Assembly (NCBI RefSeq): GCF_901873365.1 | Contig: NZ_CABFLM010000076.1 | Span: 1-11,404 of the forward strand | Length of the DNA stretch: 11,404 bases | Reading direction: 5' to 3' | Source: an uncultured Aggregatibacter sp. | GTDB taxonomy: Bacteria; Pseudomonadota; Gammaproteobacteria; Enterobacterales; Pasteurellaceae | Shown here: positions 1-6,778 of the stretch, one piece after another | How positions within the stretch are numbered: the first letter of the stretch is position 1 | How the letters are laid out: each line of letters opens with the position of its first letter | Notes under the pieces: model-generated | Database searches by the model: none | Seen by the model: only the letters and a program-made list of their open reading frames with translations | What the model was told of the DNA's origin: nothing | Made by a program: the position numbers and the translations under genes

Positions 1-22
1 CTACTATTTCGTTAATTTTCAT
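1..22 (-). CDS. Possible start of a gene leaving the left edge
   Basis: An ATG at 22-20 on the minus strand opens a frame reading MKINEIV before the window ends. A purine-rich AAGG lies about 7 bases upstream and could serve as a ribosome binding site. Only seven codons are visible, so neither product nor reality can be judged. It is listed because the 580 bases upstream hold no other gene on this strand and could contain its leader. Confidence 0.25.
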
Positions 23-189
23 TTTCTTAACCTTATTATATCACCTTCTAATTTTAGAGAGATTTCAATTATTGTTAGTATCATTTATACGAATAAACTC
101 AATGTTAATGAATAATGACTGTATATTACTACAACTGTCAATTAAATTAAAGCCTCTAAAAAAAGAGGAATAATCCACTTTATTATTGA

Positions 190-228
190 AACAATCTGCA
201 CGTAAAACGTGCGGTTTTTAGCCTCCCC
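190..228 (+). terminator. Rho-independent terminator-like hairpin
   Basis: GCACGT and ACGTGC (191-240 area, just before GGTTTTTAG) form a 6-bp stem with an AAA loop followed by a T-run on the plus strand. This fits an intrinsic terminator for a gene reading rightwards from beyond the left edge, although no such coding frame is visible in the first 190 bases. Confidence 0.4.
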
Positions 229-233
229 TATAA

Positions 234-416
234 AAGCCTATACTTCACAAACCCCTCAAGGAGCTTGTGAAAATTGGTCACCGTATTTATTTTTATATCA
301 CTATTTTAGTGAATAGTAGCGTGCAACTTGTTGCACGAAATCATGAATGCTCGAAAGCGTTAAATAACCTTCCGTGCGTAATTTGATCGTGCATCACGCT
401 ACGAGGGGTTAAATAA
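234..416 (+). pseudogene. Possible decayed phage-type gene remnant with hairpins
   Basis: One plus-strand frame is open from 237 to 383 without a good start. It reads protein-like text ending ALNNLPCVI, then a TGA at 384-386, then SCITLRGVK and a TAA at 414-416. The LPxVIxSxIxLRGV pattern reminds me of Icd/Ash-like prophage proteins of Pasteurellaceae, but this is recollection only. The same DNA contains a perfect hairpin (CGTGCAA, loop CTTG, TTGCACG at 320-337) and two long-range complementary pairs (316-323 with 395-402; 251-257 with 403-409), so a structured RNA is an alternative reading. Confidence 0.25.
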
Positions 417-502
417 TCGTCCTATATGTTGAATTTTGGTTGTTAGCCTTGTCCATTATATAGCGAGGATTTTTTTCTGTTCATCGCTTAAGCTATTTGG
501 CT

Positions 503-527
503 CCATACGCATAGAGTATGGTTTTTA
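503..527 (+). terminator. Hairpin with T-run
   Basis: CCATAC (503-508) and GTATGG (516-521) pair around a 7-base loop and are followed by TTTTTA, a compact plus-strand intrinsic terminator. A second perfect 9-bp hairpin follows at once (526-534 with 542-550, TATAGCCAG/CTGGCTATA) but lacks a T-run on either strand. What is terminated is unclear; the 234-416 remnant or an RNA is the only candidate upstream. Confidence 0.45.
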
Positions 528-604
528 TAGCCAGATTTTGGCTGGCTATAATAAAATTTAAGAGAGATAGAAAAAATAGCAGACCATTTCTGATCTACTA
601 TTTA

Positions 605-871
605 TTAGATAATTAATTTAATCTCATAATCTGAAAAGCAATCTTTAATATCCTCCAAATCTTCTGATATTTTAGATTTAAATTGATTCAACTTATCATT
701 TATAAGATCTAATTTAGAAAAGACTAAGATTATTCTTACATCTTGATTGTTTACCAATTCTTTTTTTGTTTCTAGAAAAATGTATCCTTTAGAAGCCATA
801 CTTTCTATCATATGAGCATGTTTTTCTTCATTATTACAAATGAATCTTAGTATTGGATTATAGGTTCTCAT
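605..871 (-). CDS. Hypothetical 88-aa cytosolic protein, second gene of a small operon
   Basis: I do not recognise this protein. It is short, has no signal peptide or membrane segment, and is rich in Lys, Glu, Asp and Ile. Its ATG overlaps the stop of the upstream gene in an ATGA (868-871), so the two are almost certainly co-transcribed and translationally coupled. The C-terminal half (about residues 52-80) looks like an amphipathic helix with alternating charged and hydrophobic residues. Paired with a secreted 77-aa partner under an XRE regulator, it could be an accessory or protective protein, but nothing in the sequence proves a role. The gene ends at 605 with no obvious T-run terminator. 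Confidence 0.7.
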   Translation of the reverse strand: MRTYNPILRFICNNEEKHAHMIESMASKGYIFLETKKELVNNQDVRIILVFSKLDLINDKLNQFKSKISEDLEDIKDCFSDYEIKLII

Positions 872-1101
872 AGATATTTTTTTACTCTTCCTGTTTCAGG
901 ATCTACTTGGACAATGCCTAGACAAAATCCTTTGTTCTGAATTGAAAATCTATAACCTGAGATACTTTCATATATGCAGGTACGATATATACCGCTACTT
1001 TGAATTTCTTCTTCTAAGTTAGCAGATTCCCAATCAGCAAATGCTTGAGAAGCACTAGCTAATCCAGTAAACAAAATGGTTATTTTCTTTAGGCTAATCA
1101 T
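868..1101 (-). CDS. Small secreted protein with signal peptide (77 aa)
   Basis: The first ~22 residues are a typical Sec signal peptide: positively charged start MISLKK, hydrophobic core, and ASQAFA before a likely cut at Asp23. The mature part is about 55 residues with two cysteines (Cys42, Cys60) that could form a disulfide. The tail has the pattern GYRFS...GFC...VQVDPETGRVK, which resembles small uncharacterised proteins of gammaproteobacteria. The start is supported by AGAGGT (1107-1112) five bases upstream. It leads an operon with the 605-871 gene (4-base overlap), is driven by the 1168-1196 promoter and diverges from the XRE regulator. Function unknown. Confidence 0.75.
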   Translation of the reverse strand: MISLKKITILFTGLASASQAFADWESANLEEEIQSSGIYRTCIYESISGYRFSIQNKGFCLGIVQVDPETGRVKKYL

Positions 1102-1138
1102 AAATTACCTCTGTTAGTATTCTAAATTCTACTGAACA

Positions 1139-1161
1139 AAATATGCGATATACGCATATTT
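1139..1161. promoter_or_regulatory. Perfect palindromic operator
   Basis: AAATATGCG (1139-1147) and CGCATATTT (1153-1161) are exact inverted arms around a 5-base AT centre. The element starts about 6 bases downstream of the -10 box of the leftward promoter, so it covers the transcription start. It lies in the divergent intergenic region beside an XRE-type regulator, which is the natural candidate to bind it. The binding itself is inferred. Confidence 0.7.
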
Positions 1162-1167
1162 AATAAA

Positions 1168-1196
1168 ATTATATGCTCACTGAGATATTCAGTCAA
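1168..1196 (-). promoter_or_regulatory. Sigma-70 promoter for the 868-1101/605-871 operon
   Basis: On the minus strand TTGACT (1196-1191) is followed after exactly 17 bases by TATAAT (1173-1168), close to consensus. Initiation should fall near 1160, inside the palindrome at 1139-1161, giving a simple repression layout. Confidence 0.75.
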
Positions 1197-1217
1197 TGCA
1201 AAAAATCATAAAAAATA

Positions 1218-1589
1218 ATGCTATGGATGAATAAAATAGCAAAAGAATTTATGGTTCAACCAATCGCAAGTGATGTGGATCGCGCAGTCGGACAACGCAT
1301 CCAACAAAAACGTAAAGAACTGGGTTACACAGCAGAAAAACTGTCTGAATATGTCGATATTTCTCAACCACAACTTTCCCGCTATGAACGCGGTACAAAC
1401 AAAATCAACATGTCTCATTTAGTCGCGATTGCTACTTTTCTAAAAACACCGATTAGCTACTTTTTTGCAGATTGTATGGAGTTGGCGGAATGGAATCATG
1501 ATGAACTAGATAGATATTGGCAGGAATTAACGACACCACAAAAGACAATACTTGTTGCCTTTTTAAAAGAATTAAAAAAGACAGATTGA
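1218..1589 (+). CDS. XRE/Cro-type helix-turn-helix regulator
   Basis: A 123-residue protein with a classic HTH_3 DNA-binding domain at about residues 24-83: GQRIQQKRKELG, then the recognition helix region ISQPQLSRYERGT, then HLVAIATFLKTPISYFF. The remaining ~40 residues (AEWNHDELDRYWQELTTPQ...) form a short helical tail, perhaps for dimerisation. Three in-frame starts are possible (1218, 1227, 1251) and none has a strong Shine-Dalgarno; the domain is complete from any of them. It is divergent from the small secreted-protein operon, and the palindrome at 1139-1161 between them suggests local control. It converges on clpB and shares the terminator at 1599-1630. It resembles phage- or defence-type regulators, but no phage genes adjoin it. 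Confidence 0.85.
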   Translation: MLWMNKIAKEFMVQPIASDVDRAVGQRIQQKRKELGYTAEKLSEYVDISQPQLSRYERGTNKINMSHLVAIATFLKTPISYFFADCMELAEWNHDELDRYWQELTTPQKTILVAFLKELKKTD

Positions 1590-1598
1590 AGAAACAAA

Positions 1599-1630
1599 AA
1601 AAGTGCGGTTGAAAAATCAACCGCACTTTT
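1599..1630. terminator. Bidirectional terminator made of an inverted USS pair
   Basis: AAAAGTGCGGTTGA (1599-1612) and its exact complement (1617-1630) form a 14-bp stem with an AAAA loop, A-rich on the left and T-rich on the right. Each arm carries the Haemophilus uptake core AAGTGCGGT in opposite orientation. It lies between the 3' ends of the convergent XRE gene and clpB and can serve both. Confidence 0.9.
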
Positions 1631-1643
1631 GCATTTAGGGTGA

Positions 1644-4214
1644 CTATTGTTTTGCCACAATTTTGCCGTCAACGTAATCCACGCTAATCGGTTTTTCCGG
1701 TAATAAACTACCGGAAAGGATTTGTTGTGCTAACGGGTTCTCAATTTCTTGTTGAATCGCACGTTTTAACGGACGCGCACCATAAATCGGGTCATAACCG
1801 ATTTCGCTGATGAAATCGAGTGTCGCATCCGTAAAGTGCAACACATAGCCACGGCTTTCCATGCGGTTGATTAAGCGTTTTAACTGAATTTCCGCAATGG
1901 CGCGAATATTGTCTTTATTCAACGGATGGAACACCACGGTTTCGTCAATCCGGTTAATAAATTCCGGACGGAAATGTTGGCTTACCACAGACATCACCAA
2001 TGCTTTCATGTCATCGTAGCTTTCTTCTTGGTTGCCTTGAATCAAATCAGAGCCTAAGTTAGACGTCATAATCACCACCGTATTGCGGAAATCCACGGTT
2101 CTGCCTTGTCCGTCGGTTAAACGGCCGTCATCCAACACTTGCAACAAGATGTTGAATACATCGTGGTGCGCTTTTTCCACTTCGTCGAGCAAAATCACGG
2201 AATACGGACGACGACGCACAGCCTCGGTTAAATAACCACCTTCTTCATAGCCCACATAGCCCGGAGGTGCACCGACCAAACGGGACACGCTGTGTTTTTC
2301 CATGAATTCGGACATATCGATACGCACCATGGCATCTTCGCTATCGAATAGGAATTTCGCCAAGGTTTTGCACAATTCGGTTTTACCTACGCCGGTTGGC
2401 CCTAAGAACAAGAAGGAACCAATCGGGCGATTTGGATCGGAAAGACCGGCACGGCTACGACGAATGGCGTTCGCCACAGCATCCACCGCTTCGTTTTGCC
2501 CGATAACCCGTTTGTGCAATTCTTCTTCCATGCGCAAGAGTTTTTCTTTTTCGCCTTCCATCATTTTGGAGACCGGAATGCCGGTGGCACGGGAAAGCAC
2601 TTCAGCAATTTCCTCATCGGTCACGCGGTAGCGTAATAGGCTCATTTCCTTGCCTTCGCCAGCTTCCGCCTGCGCTAATTGTTTTTCCAGCGATGGAATC
2701 ACACCATATTGCAATTCGGACATTTTATTTAAATCGCCTGCACGACGAGCTTGTTCCATTTGGGTACGGGCGTTTTCCAATTCCGCTTTAATGTGTTGCG
2801 CACCGGAAAGGGCGGCTTTTTCGGATTTCCACACCTCTTCTAATTCAGCATATTCCCGCTCTTTTTCCGCCAATTCTTTTTCTAACATTTCCAAGCGTTT
2901 GCGGCTGGCATCGTCATCTTCTTTTTGTAACGCCTGTTGTTCCAATTTGAGTTGGATAATACGGCGATCTAAGCGATCTAACGGCTGTGGTTTGGAGTCA
3001 ATTTCCATCCGAATGCTGGATGCGGCTTCATCGATTAAGTCGATGGCTTTATCCGGCAACTGACGATCGGAAATGTAACGATGGGACAAGGTTGCCGCCG
3101 CCACAATAGCCGGGTCAGTAATTTGTACATGGTGGTGGATTTCATAACGCTCTTTTAAACCACGTAAAATAGCAATGGTATCTTCCACGCTCGGTTCATC
3201 CACAAACACTTTTTGGAAACGACGTTCAAGTGCGGCGTCTTTTTCAATGTATTGGCGGTATTCGTCTAATGTGGTCGCGCCTACACAATGCAATTCACCA
3301 CGTGCCAAACTTGGTTTTAACAAGTTGCCGGCATCCATCGCGCCATCGGTTTTACCCGCGCCCACCATGGTGTGAATTTCATCAATGAATAAAATGACGC
3401 GGCCTTCTTCCTGCGCTAATTCTTTCAAGACGGCTTTCAAGCGTTCTTCAAATTCACCGCGATATTTTGCTCCGGCGATTAACGCGCCCATATCAAGTGA
3501 AAGTACGCGTTTATTTTTCAAGCCCTCCGGCACTTCGCCGTTCACAATACGTTGCGCCAACCCTTCTACAATGGCGGTTTTACCTACGCCCGGTTCACCG
3601 ATAAGCACCGGGTTGTTTTTGGTGCGGCGTTGTAACACTTGAATGGTGCGGCGAATTTCTTCATCACGCCCAATCACCGGATCCAATTTGCCACTTTCCG
3701 CACGAGCGGTTAAGTCGATAGTATATTTTTCTAAGGCTTGGCGGCTTTCTTCCGCATTTTGGTCATTCACGTTTTGTCCTCCACGAATATGATCGATGGC
3801 TTGTAAAATTTGGTCTTTTTTCGCACCGCACTTTTTCAGTATCTCACTGACGGCGCCTTTTTCTTCTAAGGCAGCAAGTAAAAAGAGTTCGGAGGAAATA
3901 AATTTATCCTGCCGTTGTTGTGCCAATTTATCGCATAAATTCAAAAGGTTAAGCAACTGACGGGAAAGTTGTACATCACCGCCATTGCCAGACACTTGCG
4001 GAAGTTTGGCAAGTTCATTGTTGAGTTCGTTACGCAGCACGGCAACATTCACACCGCTTGCGGTTAGAATCGGCGCCACTGAACCGTCTTGTTGATTTAA
4101 CAAGGCACTCAATAAATGCACCGGTTCAATAAATTGATTATCCTTGCCAATCGCTAAAGATTGCGCTTCAGCAATGGCTTGTTGGAATTTAGTGGTAAAT
4201 TTTTCAATATTCAT
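1644..4214 (-). CDS. clpB: ATP-dependent disaggregase ClpB
   Basis: ClpB is a hexameric Hsp100 AAA+ chaperone that, with DnaK/DnaJ/GrpE, threads proteins out of aggregates in the cytoplasm. Counted from the chosen start the protein has 856 residues, the usual length. Visible in order are the Clp N domain (QFIEPVHLLSALLNQQ), the first nucleotide-binding domain with Walker A GEPGVGKTA, Walker B ILFIDEIHT and the substrate-loop AKYRGEFE, the long charged middle coiled coil (about 410-520), and the second domain with Walker A GPTGVGKTE, pore loop GYVGYEEGG and VILLDEVEKAH. The frame stays open 17 codons further upstream, but MNIEKFT at 4214 is the family start and has AAGGAA about 7 bases before it. 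A sigma-32-like promoter precedes it, and an internal uptake sequence lies at 3825-3833. Confidence 0.98.
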   Translation of the reverse strand: MNIEKFTTKFQQAIAEAQSLAIGKDNQFIEPVHLLSALLNQQDGSVAPILTASGVNVAVLRNELNNELAKLPQVSGNGGDVQLSRQLLNLLNLCDKLAQQRQDKFISSELFLLAALEEKGAVSEILKKCGAKKDQILQAIDHIRGGQNVNDQNAEESRQALEKYTIDLTARAESGKLDPVIGRDEEIRRTIQVLQRRTKNNPVLIGEPGVGKTAIVEGLAQRIVNGEVPEGLKNKRVLSLDMGALIAGAKYRGEFEERLKAVLKELAQEEGRVILFIDEIHTMVGAGKTDGAMDAGNLLKPSLARGELHCVGATTLDEYRQYIEKDAALERRFQKVFVDEPSVEDTIAILRGLKERYEIHHHVQITDPAIVAAATLSHRYISDRQLPDKAIDLIDEAASSIRMEIDSKPQPLDRLDRRIIQLKLEQQALQKEDDDASRKRLEMLEKELAEKEREYAELEEVWKSEKAALSGAQHIKAELENARTQMEQARRAGDLNKMSELQYGVIPSLEKQLAQAEAGEGKEMSLLRYRVTDEEIAEVLSRATGIPVSKMMEGEKEKLLRMEEELHKRVIGQNEAVDAVANAIRRSRAGLSDPNRPIGSFLFLGPTGVGKTELCKTLAKFLFDSEDAMVRIDMSEFMEKHSVSRLVGAPPGYVGYEEGGYLTEAVRRRPYSVILLDEVEKAHHDVFNILLQVLDDGRLTDGQGRTVDFRNTVVIMTSNLGSDLIQGNQEESYDDMKALVMSVVSQHFRPEFINRIDETVVFHPLNKDNIRAIAEIQLKRLINRMESRGYVLHFTDATLDFISEIGYDPIYGARPLKRAIQQEIENPLAQQILSGSLLPEKPISVDYVDGKIVAKQ

Positions 4215-4269
4215 AGTCTTTCCTTCTTCGTTCCATGGATGTTCTGTTGAACATTTGTTCGCCAAATTT

Positions 4270-4298
4270 AAATAAGATCGTTTTGAGAGATTTCAAGA
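4270..4298 (-). promoter_or_regulatory. Probable sigma-32 heat-shock promoter of clpB
   Basis: On the minus strand CTTGAAA (4298-4292) matches the sigma-32 -35 element and is followed after 14 bases by CTTATTTA (4277-4270), a partial match to CCCCATnT. It lies 56 bases upstream of the clpB ATG. clpB is a heat-shock gene in Proteobacteria, which supports the assignment. Confidence 0.6.
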
Positions 4299-4369
4299 GA
4301 AAAAATGAAAAATTTAGTCTTGCCGATTAATTTTTTAGATTTGATAGGTGTAATTTATTTAAAAAATGC

Positions 4370-4378
4370 ACCGCACTT
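4370..4378 (-). repeat. DNA uptake signal sequence core
   Basis: AAGTGCGGT on the minus strand, the 9-base core of the Haemophilus-type uptake sequence. Further single copies lie at 3825-3833 and 10550-10558 (minus) and at 7632-7640 and 9966-9974 (plus). The copy at 9966 is inside the CRISPR leader and the one at 7632 inside a gene fragment. Confidence 0.85.
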
Positions 4379-4388
4379 TGGTGATTGA

Positions 4389-4496
4389 TGGAGAATCCCT
4401 TTGGAGCAGGGCGCGGTCTTTCGACGTCATTTCTTTAATTTCTTGAAGGCTAAAATCCAGTTTCAATCCCTTTAGAACAGGGCGGGGTCTTTCGAC
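4389..4496 (-). CRISPR. Two-repeat CRISPR remnant
   Basis: Repeats lie at 4389-4425 and 4460-4496, separated by a 34-bp spacer. The second is a canonical 37-bp copy of the family found in the larger blocks. The first has lost its five 5' bases on the plus strand (TGGAG instead of GTCTC) but is otherwise nearly perfect. Both have the orientation of the other blocks, so the crRNA strand is minus and this is the end farthest from the leader, where a decayed terminal repeat is expected. The bases after 4496 may be a leftover spacer, or the end of another gene, since a frame reading NKDAQDELEKVLILID stops at 4547. Confidence 0.9.
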
Positions 4497-4539
4497 AATA
4501 AAGATGCACAAGATGAATTAGAAAAAGTACTTATCCTAA

Positions 4540-5325
4540 TTGATTAGGGAGATTGAACAAATAAAAATGGAAATTGAGTTACAGAAGTCCCTCACCGGTA
4601 ACTCGGCTGTAGCCATTTTACAAAATAAGGAGTTGCGTGAATATAATGCCGGCGCATCCAATGTTGCACGTGACAACGTAGATAAACGTATCAGTGACTT
4701 AGCCAATGGTCTTAATGATACATCTGCTGAAACGATGAATGCAGACGATATTACTATTCCACATAACAACATTACGCTCCAACTACCTCAGGTATCCAAT
4801 TCCTTTTCTTATACCGGAACCGGTGGAACATCCGGTACAGGCTCCGGAGGCAGTGGCAGCGCTAGCCTGAAAAAATACGAATCTAAGGACGCATACGCTG
4901 ATGGTCGGGCTATCGTATATCGAACCCCAGATGGTAAGTTAGTTCGCCGGGAAGGAGGATCACTTGCATGGAGAAATAATAATCCAGGTAATATTCGAGC
5001 CGGTGAATTCGCTAAATCCCTCGGCGCTATCGGCGTCGGCCCAGGCGGATTTGCTATATTCCCAGATGCCGAAACCGGTGCACGCGCCGTAGGTGCACTC
5101 ATGCGCACCCAAAACTATAAAAACTTGTCGATAGCCGATGCCATTGCCCGCTACGCTCCGCCAAGTGAAAACAATACCGCGGCCTACCAAGCTGCTATTC
5201 GTAAACAAACAGGTCTTGACAGCACGCGTAAGATGAGTACATTATCTGACGCAGAGCTTGGCCGCGTAGTCAATGCCATCAGACAACATGAAGGTTGGAA
5301 AGAAGGCAAAACAACCACACAATAG
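4540..5325 (+). CDS. Muramidase-like protein with Gly/Ser linker; possible secreted effector
   Basis: The frame opens right after a stop with TTG at 4540; the first ATG is at 4567 (252 aa). AGGGAG (4545-4550) lies upstream of that ATG, but with a long gap of 16 bases. Residues 1-90 (numbered from TTG) are charged and partly helical. Residues 92-109 are a Gly/Ser/Thr linker. Residues 140-256 resemble a phage-type lysozyme/muramidase domain: RNNNPGNIR (145-153), GPGGFAIFPDAETG, then YAPPSENNT (205-213), as in phage structural-lysozyme and cell-puncturing proteins. No signal peptide is present, so export would need a dedicated system or lysis. The next gene starts 8 bases later and encodes an exported DUF4431-like protein, fitting an effector/immunity pair. 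The start and any delivery route are uncertain, and the 5' end may have been lost where the gene abuts the CRISPR remnant. Confidence 0.75.
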   Translation: MIREIEQIKMEIELQKSLTGNSAVAILQNKELREYNAGASNVARDNVDKRISDLANGLNDTSAETMNADDITIPHNNITLQLPQVSNSFSYTGTGGTSGTGSGGSGSASLKKYESKDAYADGRAIVYRTPDGKLVRREGGSLAWRNNNPGNIRAGEFAKSLGAIGVGPGGFAIFPDAETGARAVGALMRTQNYKNLSIADAIARYAPPSENNTAAYQAAIRKQTGLDSTRKMSTLSDAELGRVVNAIRQHEGWKEGKTTTQ

Positions 5326-5333
5326 GAGCATTT

Positions 5334-5696
5334 ATGATGAAATGTAAAGTTCTATTAACCGCCGTATCATTATTAGTCAGTGCGGGTTATGTATCTGCTG
5401 CAAATCCTTCATCGGTTAACTATGATACACCGGTGACACTTGAGGGCACATTAAAGGTAGAAAAAGGCTATCCGATGTTGTATCTCCCAGCACCGATTAC
5501 CGCAGTTGCCGGAGCTGGCTCTGACGGGATTTATGCTACTTTTAACGGTGCTAAAAAACTTCAAGTAGTCTGGGGCGGAGAAAAGTTGCCAGCTGGTTGT
5601 ATGTTAGCCACCGGGTCATTATTTGGTGCACACACAGCAGATCATAAAACAGATGTATTGATTCAACTCGAATCTTACAAACCTTGCAGTAAATAG
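5334..5696 (+). CDS. Exported DUF4431-like protein; candidate immunity protein
   Basis: The chosen start ATGATG at 5334 has AGGAG (5324-5328) overlapping the stop of the muramidase-like gene, five bases away; the frame extends upstream but without such support. The 120-residue product has a Sec signal peptide (residues 1-22, ending GYVSA) and a ~98-residue mature domain. Features include VTLEGTLKVEKG, YLPAPI, LQVVWGG and GSLFGAHTADHKTDVLIQL, which look like DUF4431. Two cysteines (89 and 118) could pair. Tight coupling to a peptidoglycan-hydrolase-like gene suggests a periplasmic protein that blocks that enzyme; this is inference from layout. The operon ends at the terminator at 5719-5745. 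Confidence 0.75.
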   Translation: MMKCKVLLTAVSLLVSAGYVSAANPSSVNYDTPVTLEGTLKVEKGYPMLYLPAPITAVAGAGSDGIYATFNGAKKLQVVWGGEKLPAGCMLATGSLFGAHTADHKTDVLIQLESYKPCSK

Positions 5697-5718
5697 TAAG
5701 ATTGCTGACGCATATAAC

Positions 5719-5745
5719 ATGGGAGGTAAATAGCCTCCCATTTTT
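5719..5745 (+). terminator. Rho-independent terminator of the muramidase/DUF4431 operon
   Basis: ATGGGAGG (5719-5726) and CCTCCCAT (5734-5741) form an 8-bp stem with a 7-base loop and end in a T-run, 22 bases past the stop codon of the DUF4431-like gene. Confidence 0.9.
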
Positions 5746-5773
5746 CTTATTATTCTATAAGCCTCACAAAATT

Positions 5774-5802
5774 ATGACAATGGATTCTTTGAGTCTTATA
5801 AT
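5774..5802 (+). promoter_or_regulatory. Near-consensus sigma-70 promoter
   Basis: ATGACA (5774-5779), a 17-base spacer and TATAAT (5797-5802). Predicted initiation is near 5809, only about 12 bases before the terminator hairpin at 5821. It lies between two terminators and upstream of the 5936 gene. Confidence 0.5.
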
Positions 5803-5820
5803 TTATTTAACAGTGATTTT

Positions 5821-5847
5821 AAAAAGCGGTGTTATTCCGCTTTTTTT
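5821..5847 (+). terminator. Strong intrinsic terminator or attenuator
   Basis: AAAAAGCGG (5821-5829) and CCGCTTTTT (5837-5845) pair perfectly around a 7-base loop and are followed by more T. No gene ends here. It sits just downstream of the promoter at 5774-5802, so it would cut that transcript at about 40 nt, or act as an attenuator for the 5936 gene. Confidence 0.8.
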
Positions 5848-5935
5848 GTACCTAAATTAAATATAATTAAATCTGTTTTTTGTCGTATTGCTCAATTACA
5901 GTGGCAGTTGTAATAAACAACGAGAAGCGACATAA

Positions 5936-6223
5936 ATGGAACAAAAGATGGAAAATGATGAATACCTTTCAAATCCAGCGGAATTTGAAAAGAAAGAACA
6001 TAGATGCACAGATCCAGATTGTCTAGATTGTGATGAGCCGATTTATTTTGCCATGCATGACAAGCATCATAAGTTCAGTTTATCACTAACAACCTTAATT
6101 GAATGCTTAAAATTTGCAGAAAACGAGGGAGCCATTCCACCTATTGATATTTCTTGGTGGGGTGAAATTTCCAACCGAGTTCCCTCTATCCATGTACTTC
6201 AAGATAATACTATTCGATCCTAA
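5936..6223 (+). CDS. Hypothetical small Cys/His-bearing protein
   Basis: I do not recognise this 95-residue protein. GAGAAG (5922-5927) eight bases before the ATG supports the start; a second in-frame ATG lies at 5948. The N-terminal third is acidic, then comes a cluster CTDPDCLDC (Cys24, Cys29, Cys32) followed by HDKHH (41-45), which could bind a metal such as zinc. The C-terminal part reads TTLIECLKFAENEGAIPPI and ends in a WWGEI segment, a helix-then-loop pattern seen in small accessory-region proteins. There is no signal peptide or membrane segment. It stands alone: the next gene starts 160 bases later with its own ribosome binding site. The promoter/terminator pair upstream at 5774-5847 may regulate it. 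Confidence 0.65.
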   Translation: MEQKMENDEYLSNPAEFEKKEHRCTDPDCLDCDEPIYFAMHDKHHKFSLSLTTLIECLKFAENEGAIPPIDISWWGEISNRVPSIHVLQDNTIRS

Positions 6224-6317
6224 ATTTAAATTGTAATGCCACTTTTTTTGCCATATCTAACATCAAATCACTCAAAATCGGTTCCATTACGCATTACAAG
6301 TCAATTTTATGCAAATG

Positions 6318-6346
6318 TTTCGCAAAATGATAAATGAGAGTATACT
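6318..6346 (+). promoter_or_regulatory. Possible promoter of the 6385 gene
   Basis: TATACT (6341-6346) is a good -10. The matching -35, TTTCGC (6318-6323) at 17 bases, is weak. The GATGGATAC-like direct repeat just downstream (6354-6373) may be incidental. Confidence 0.35.
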
Positions 6347-6384
6347 GAAACGTATGGATACGTTGATGGATACAGGAGAAAATG

Positions 6385-6729
6385 ATGAGCGATGCAGAAA
6401 AATTCGGACATACTGTTGGTCGATTTTTTAAGAAAATTGACCGCACATTATCGTTTCTCCCAGAAAAGCCTCGTAAAGCCATTATAACGGCTGCTGCACT
6501 TGCGGTGAGTCCGATTTGGGTTGGTATTATCGCTTATAAAGCAAAAGCACCTGACAACGTAGATTATTTTGTCCAAGATGAAAACAAGATAGAGGATGAA
6601 TCTAGTATTCTTAATGAAATTAAACTATCAAATATACAAGCCTTAAATCAAGATATTAGCTATTTTGATGAAGATGCAACTATGTTTGATAACCTAGATT
6701 CAGAAGCTTTCTTCGGTGAAAAATTTTAA
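6385..6729 (+). CDS. Hypothetical single-span membrane protein (114 aa)
   Basis: Of two tandem ATGs (6382, 6385), the second is preferred because AGGAG (6374-6378) lies six bases before it. The product has a basic N-terminal part (KFGHTVGRFFKKIDR), one hydrophobic segment at about residues 33-51 (AIITAAALAVSPIWVGIIAY) and a long acidic C-terminal tail rich in Asp and Glu. A single-pass inner-membrane protein with the tail on one side is likely. I find no family resemblance. It is followed directly by a terminator, so it is monocistronic. Small membrane proteins of this kind are common in integrative-element cargo, but that is only context. Confidence 0.65.
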   Translation: MSDAEKFGHTVGRFFKKIDRTLSFLPEKPRKAIITAAALAVSPIWVGIIAYKAKAPDNVDYFVQDENKIEDESSILNEIKLSNIQALNQDISYFDEDATMFDNLDSEAFFGEKF

Positions 6730-6731
6730 CA

Positions 6732-6776
6732 AAGTAGAAGTCGTTATTAATATTTTAACTAACTTCTACTTTTTTA
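6732..6776 (+). terminator. Rho-independent terminator
   Basis: AAGTAGAAGT (6732-6741) pairs with ACTTCTACTT (6762-6771) and is followed by T-rich sequence, just after the stop of the membrane-protein gene. The 20-base loop is AT-rich. It may also serve the TraG-like fragment that ends on the other strand at 6779. Confidence 0.75.
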
Positions 6777-6778
6777 TT

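Noticed and set aside
230..525. A retron or group II intron RNA
   Set aside because: No reverse transcriptase is visible in the window and I could not find the expected conserved boundaries; the hairpins alone are not enough.
2302..3642. Several plus-strand open frames opposite clpB
   Set aside because: They are shadows of the clpB reading frame with low-complexity Ser-rich text and no start signals.
4809..5208. Minus-strand open frames opposite the muramidase-like gene
   Set aside because: The plus-strand gene has recognisable domain motifs and operon context; the reverse frames do not.
5295..5333. Upstream extension of the DUF4431-like gene
   Set aside because: It would overlap the previous gene and hide the signal peptide; the ATG at 5334 has a good ribosome binding site and a signal peptide right at the start.
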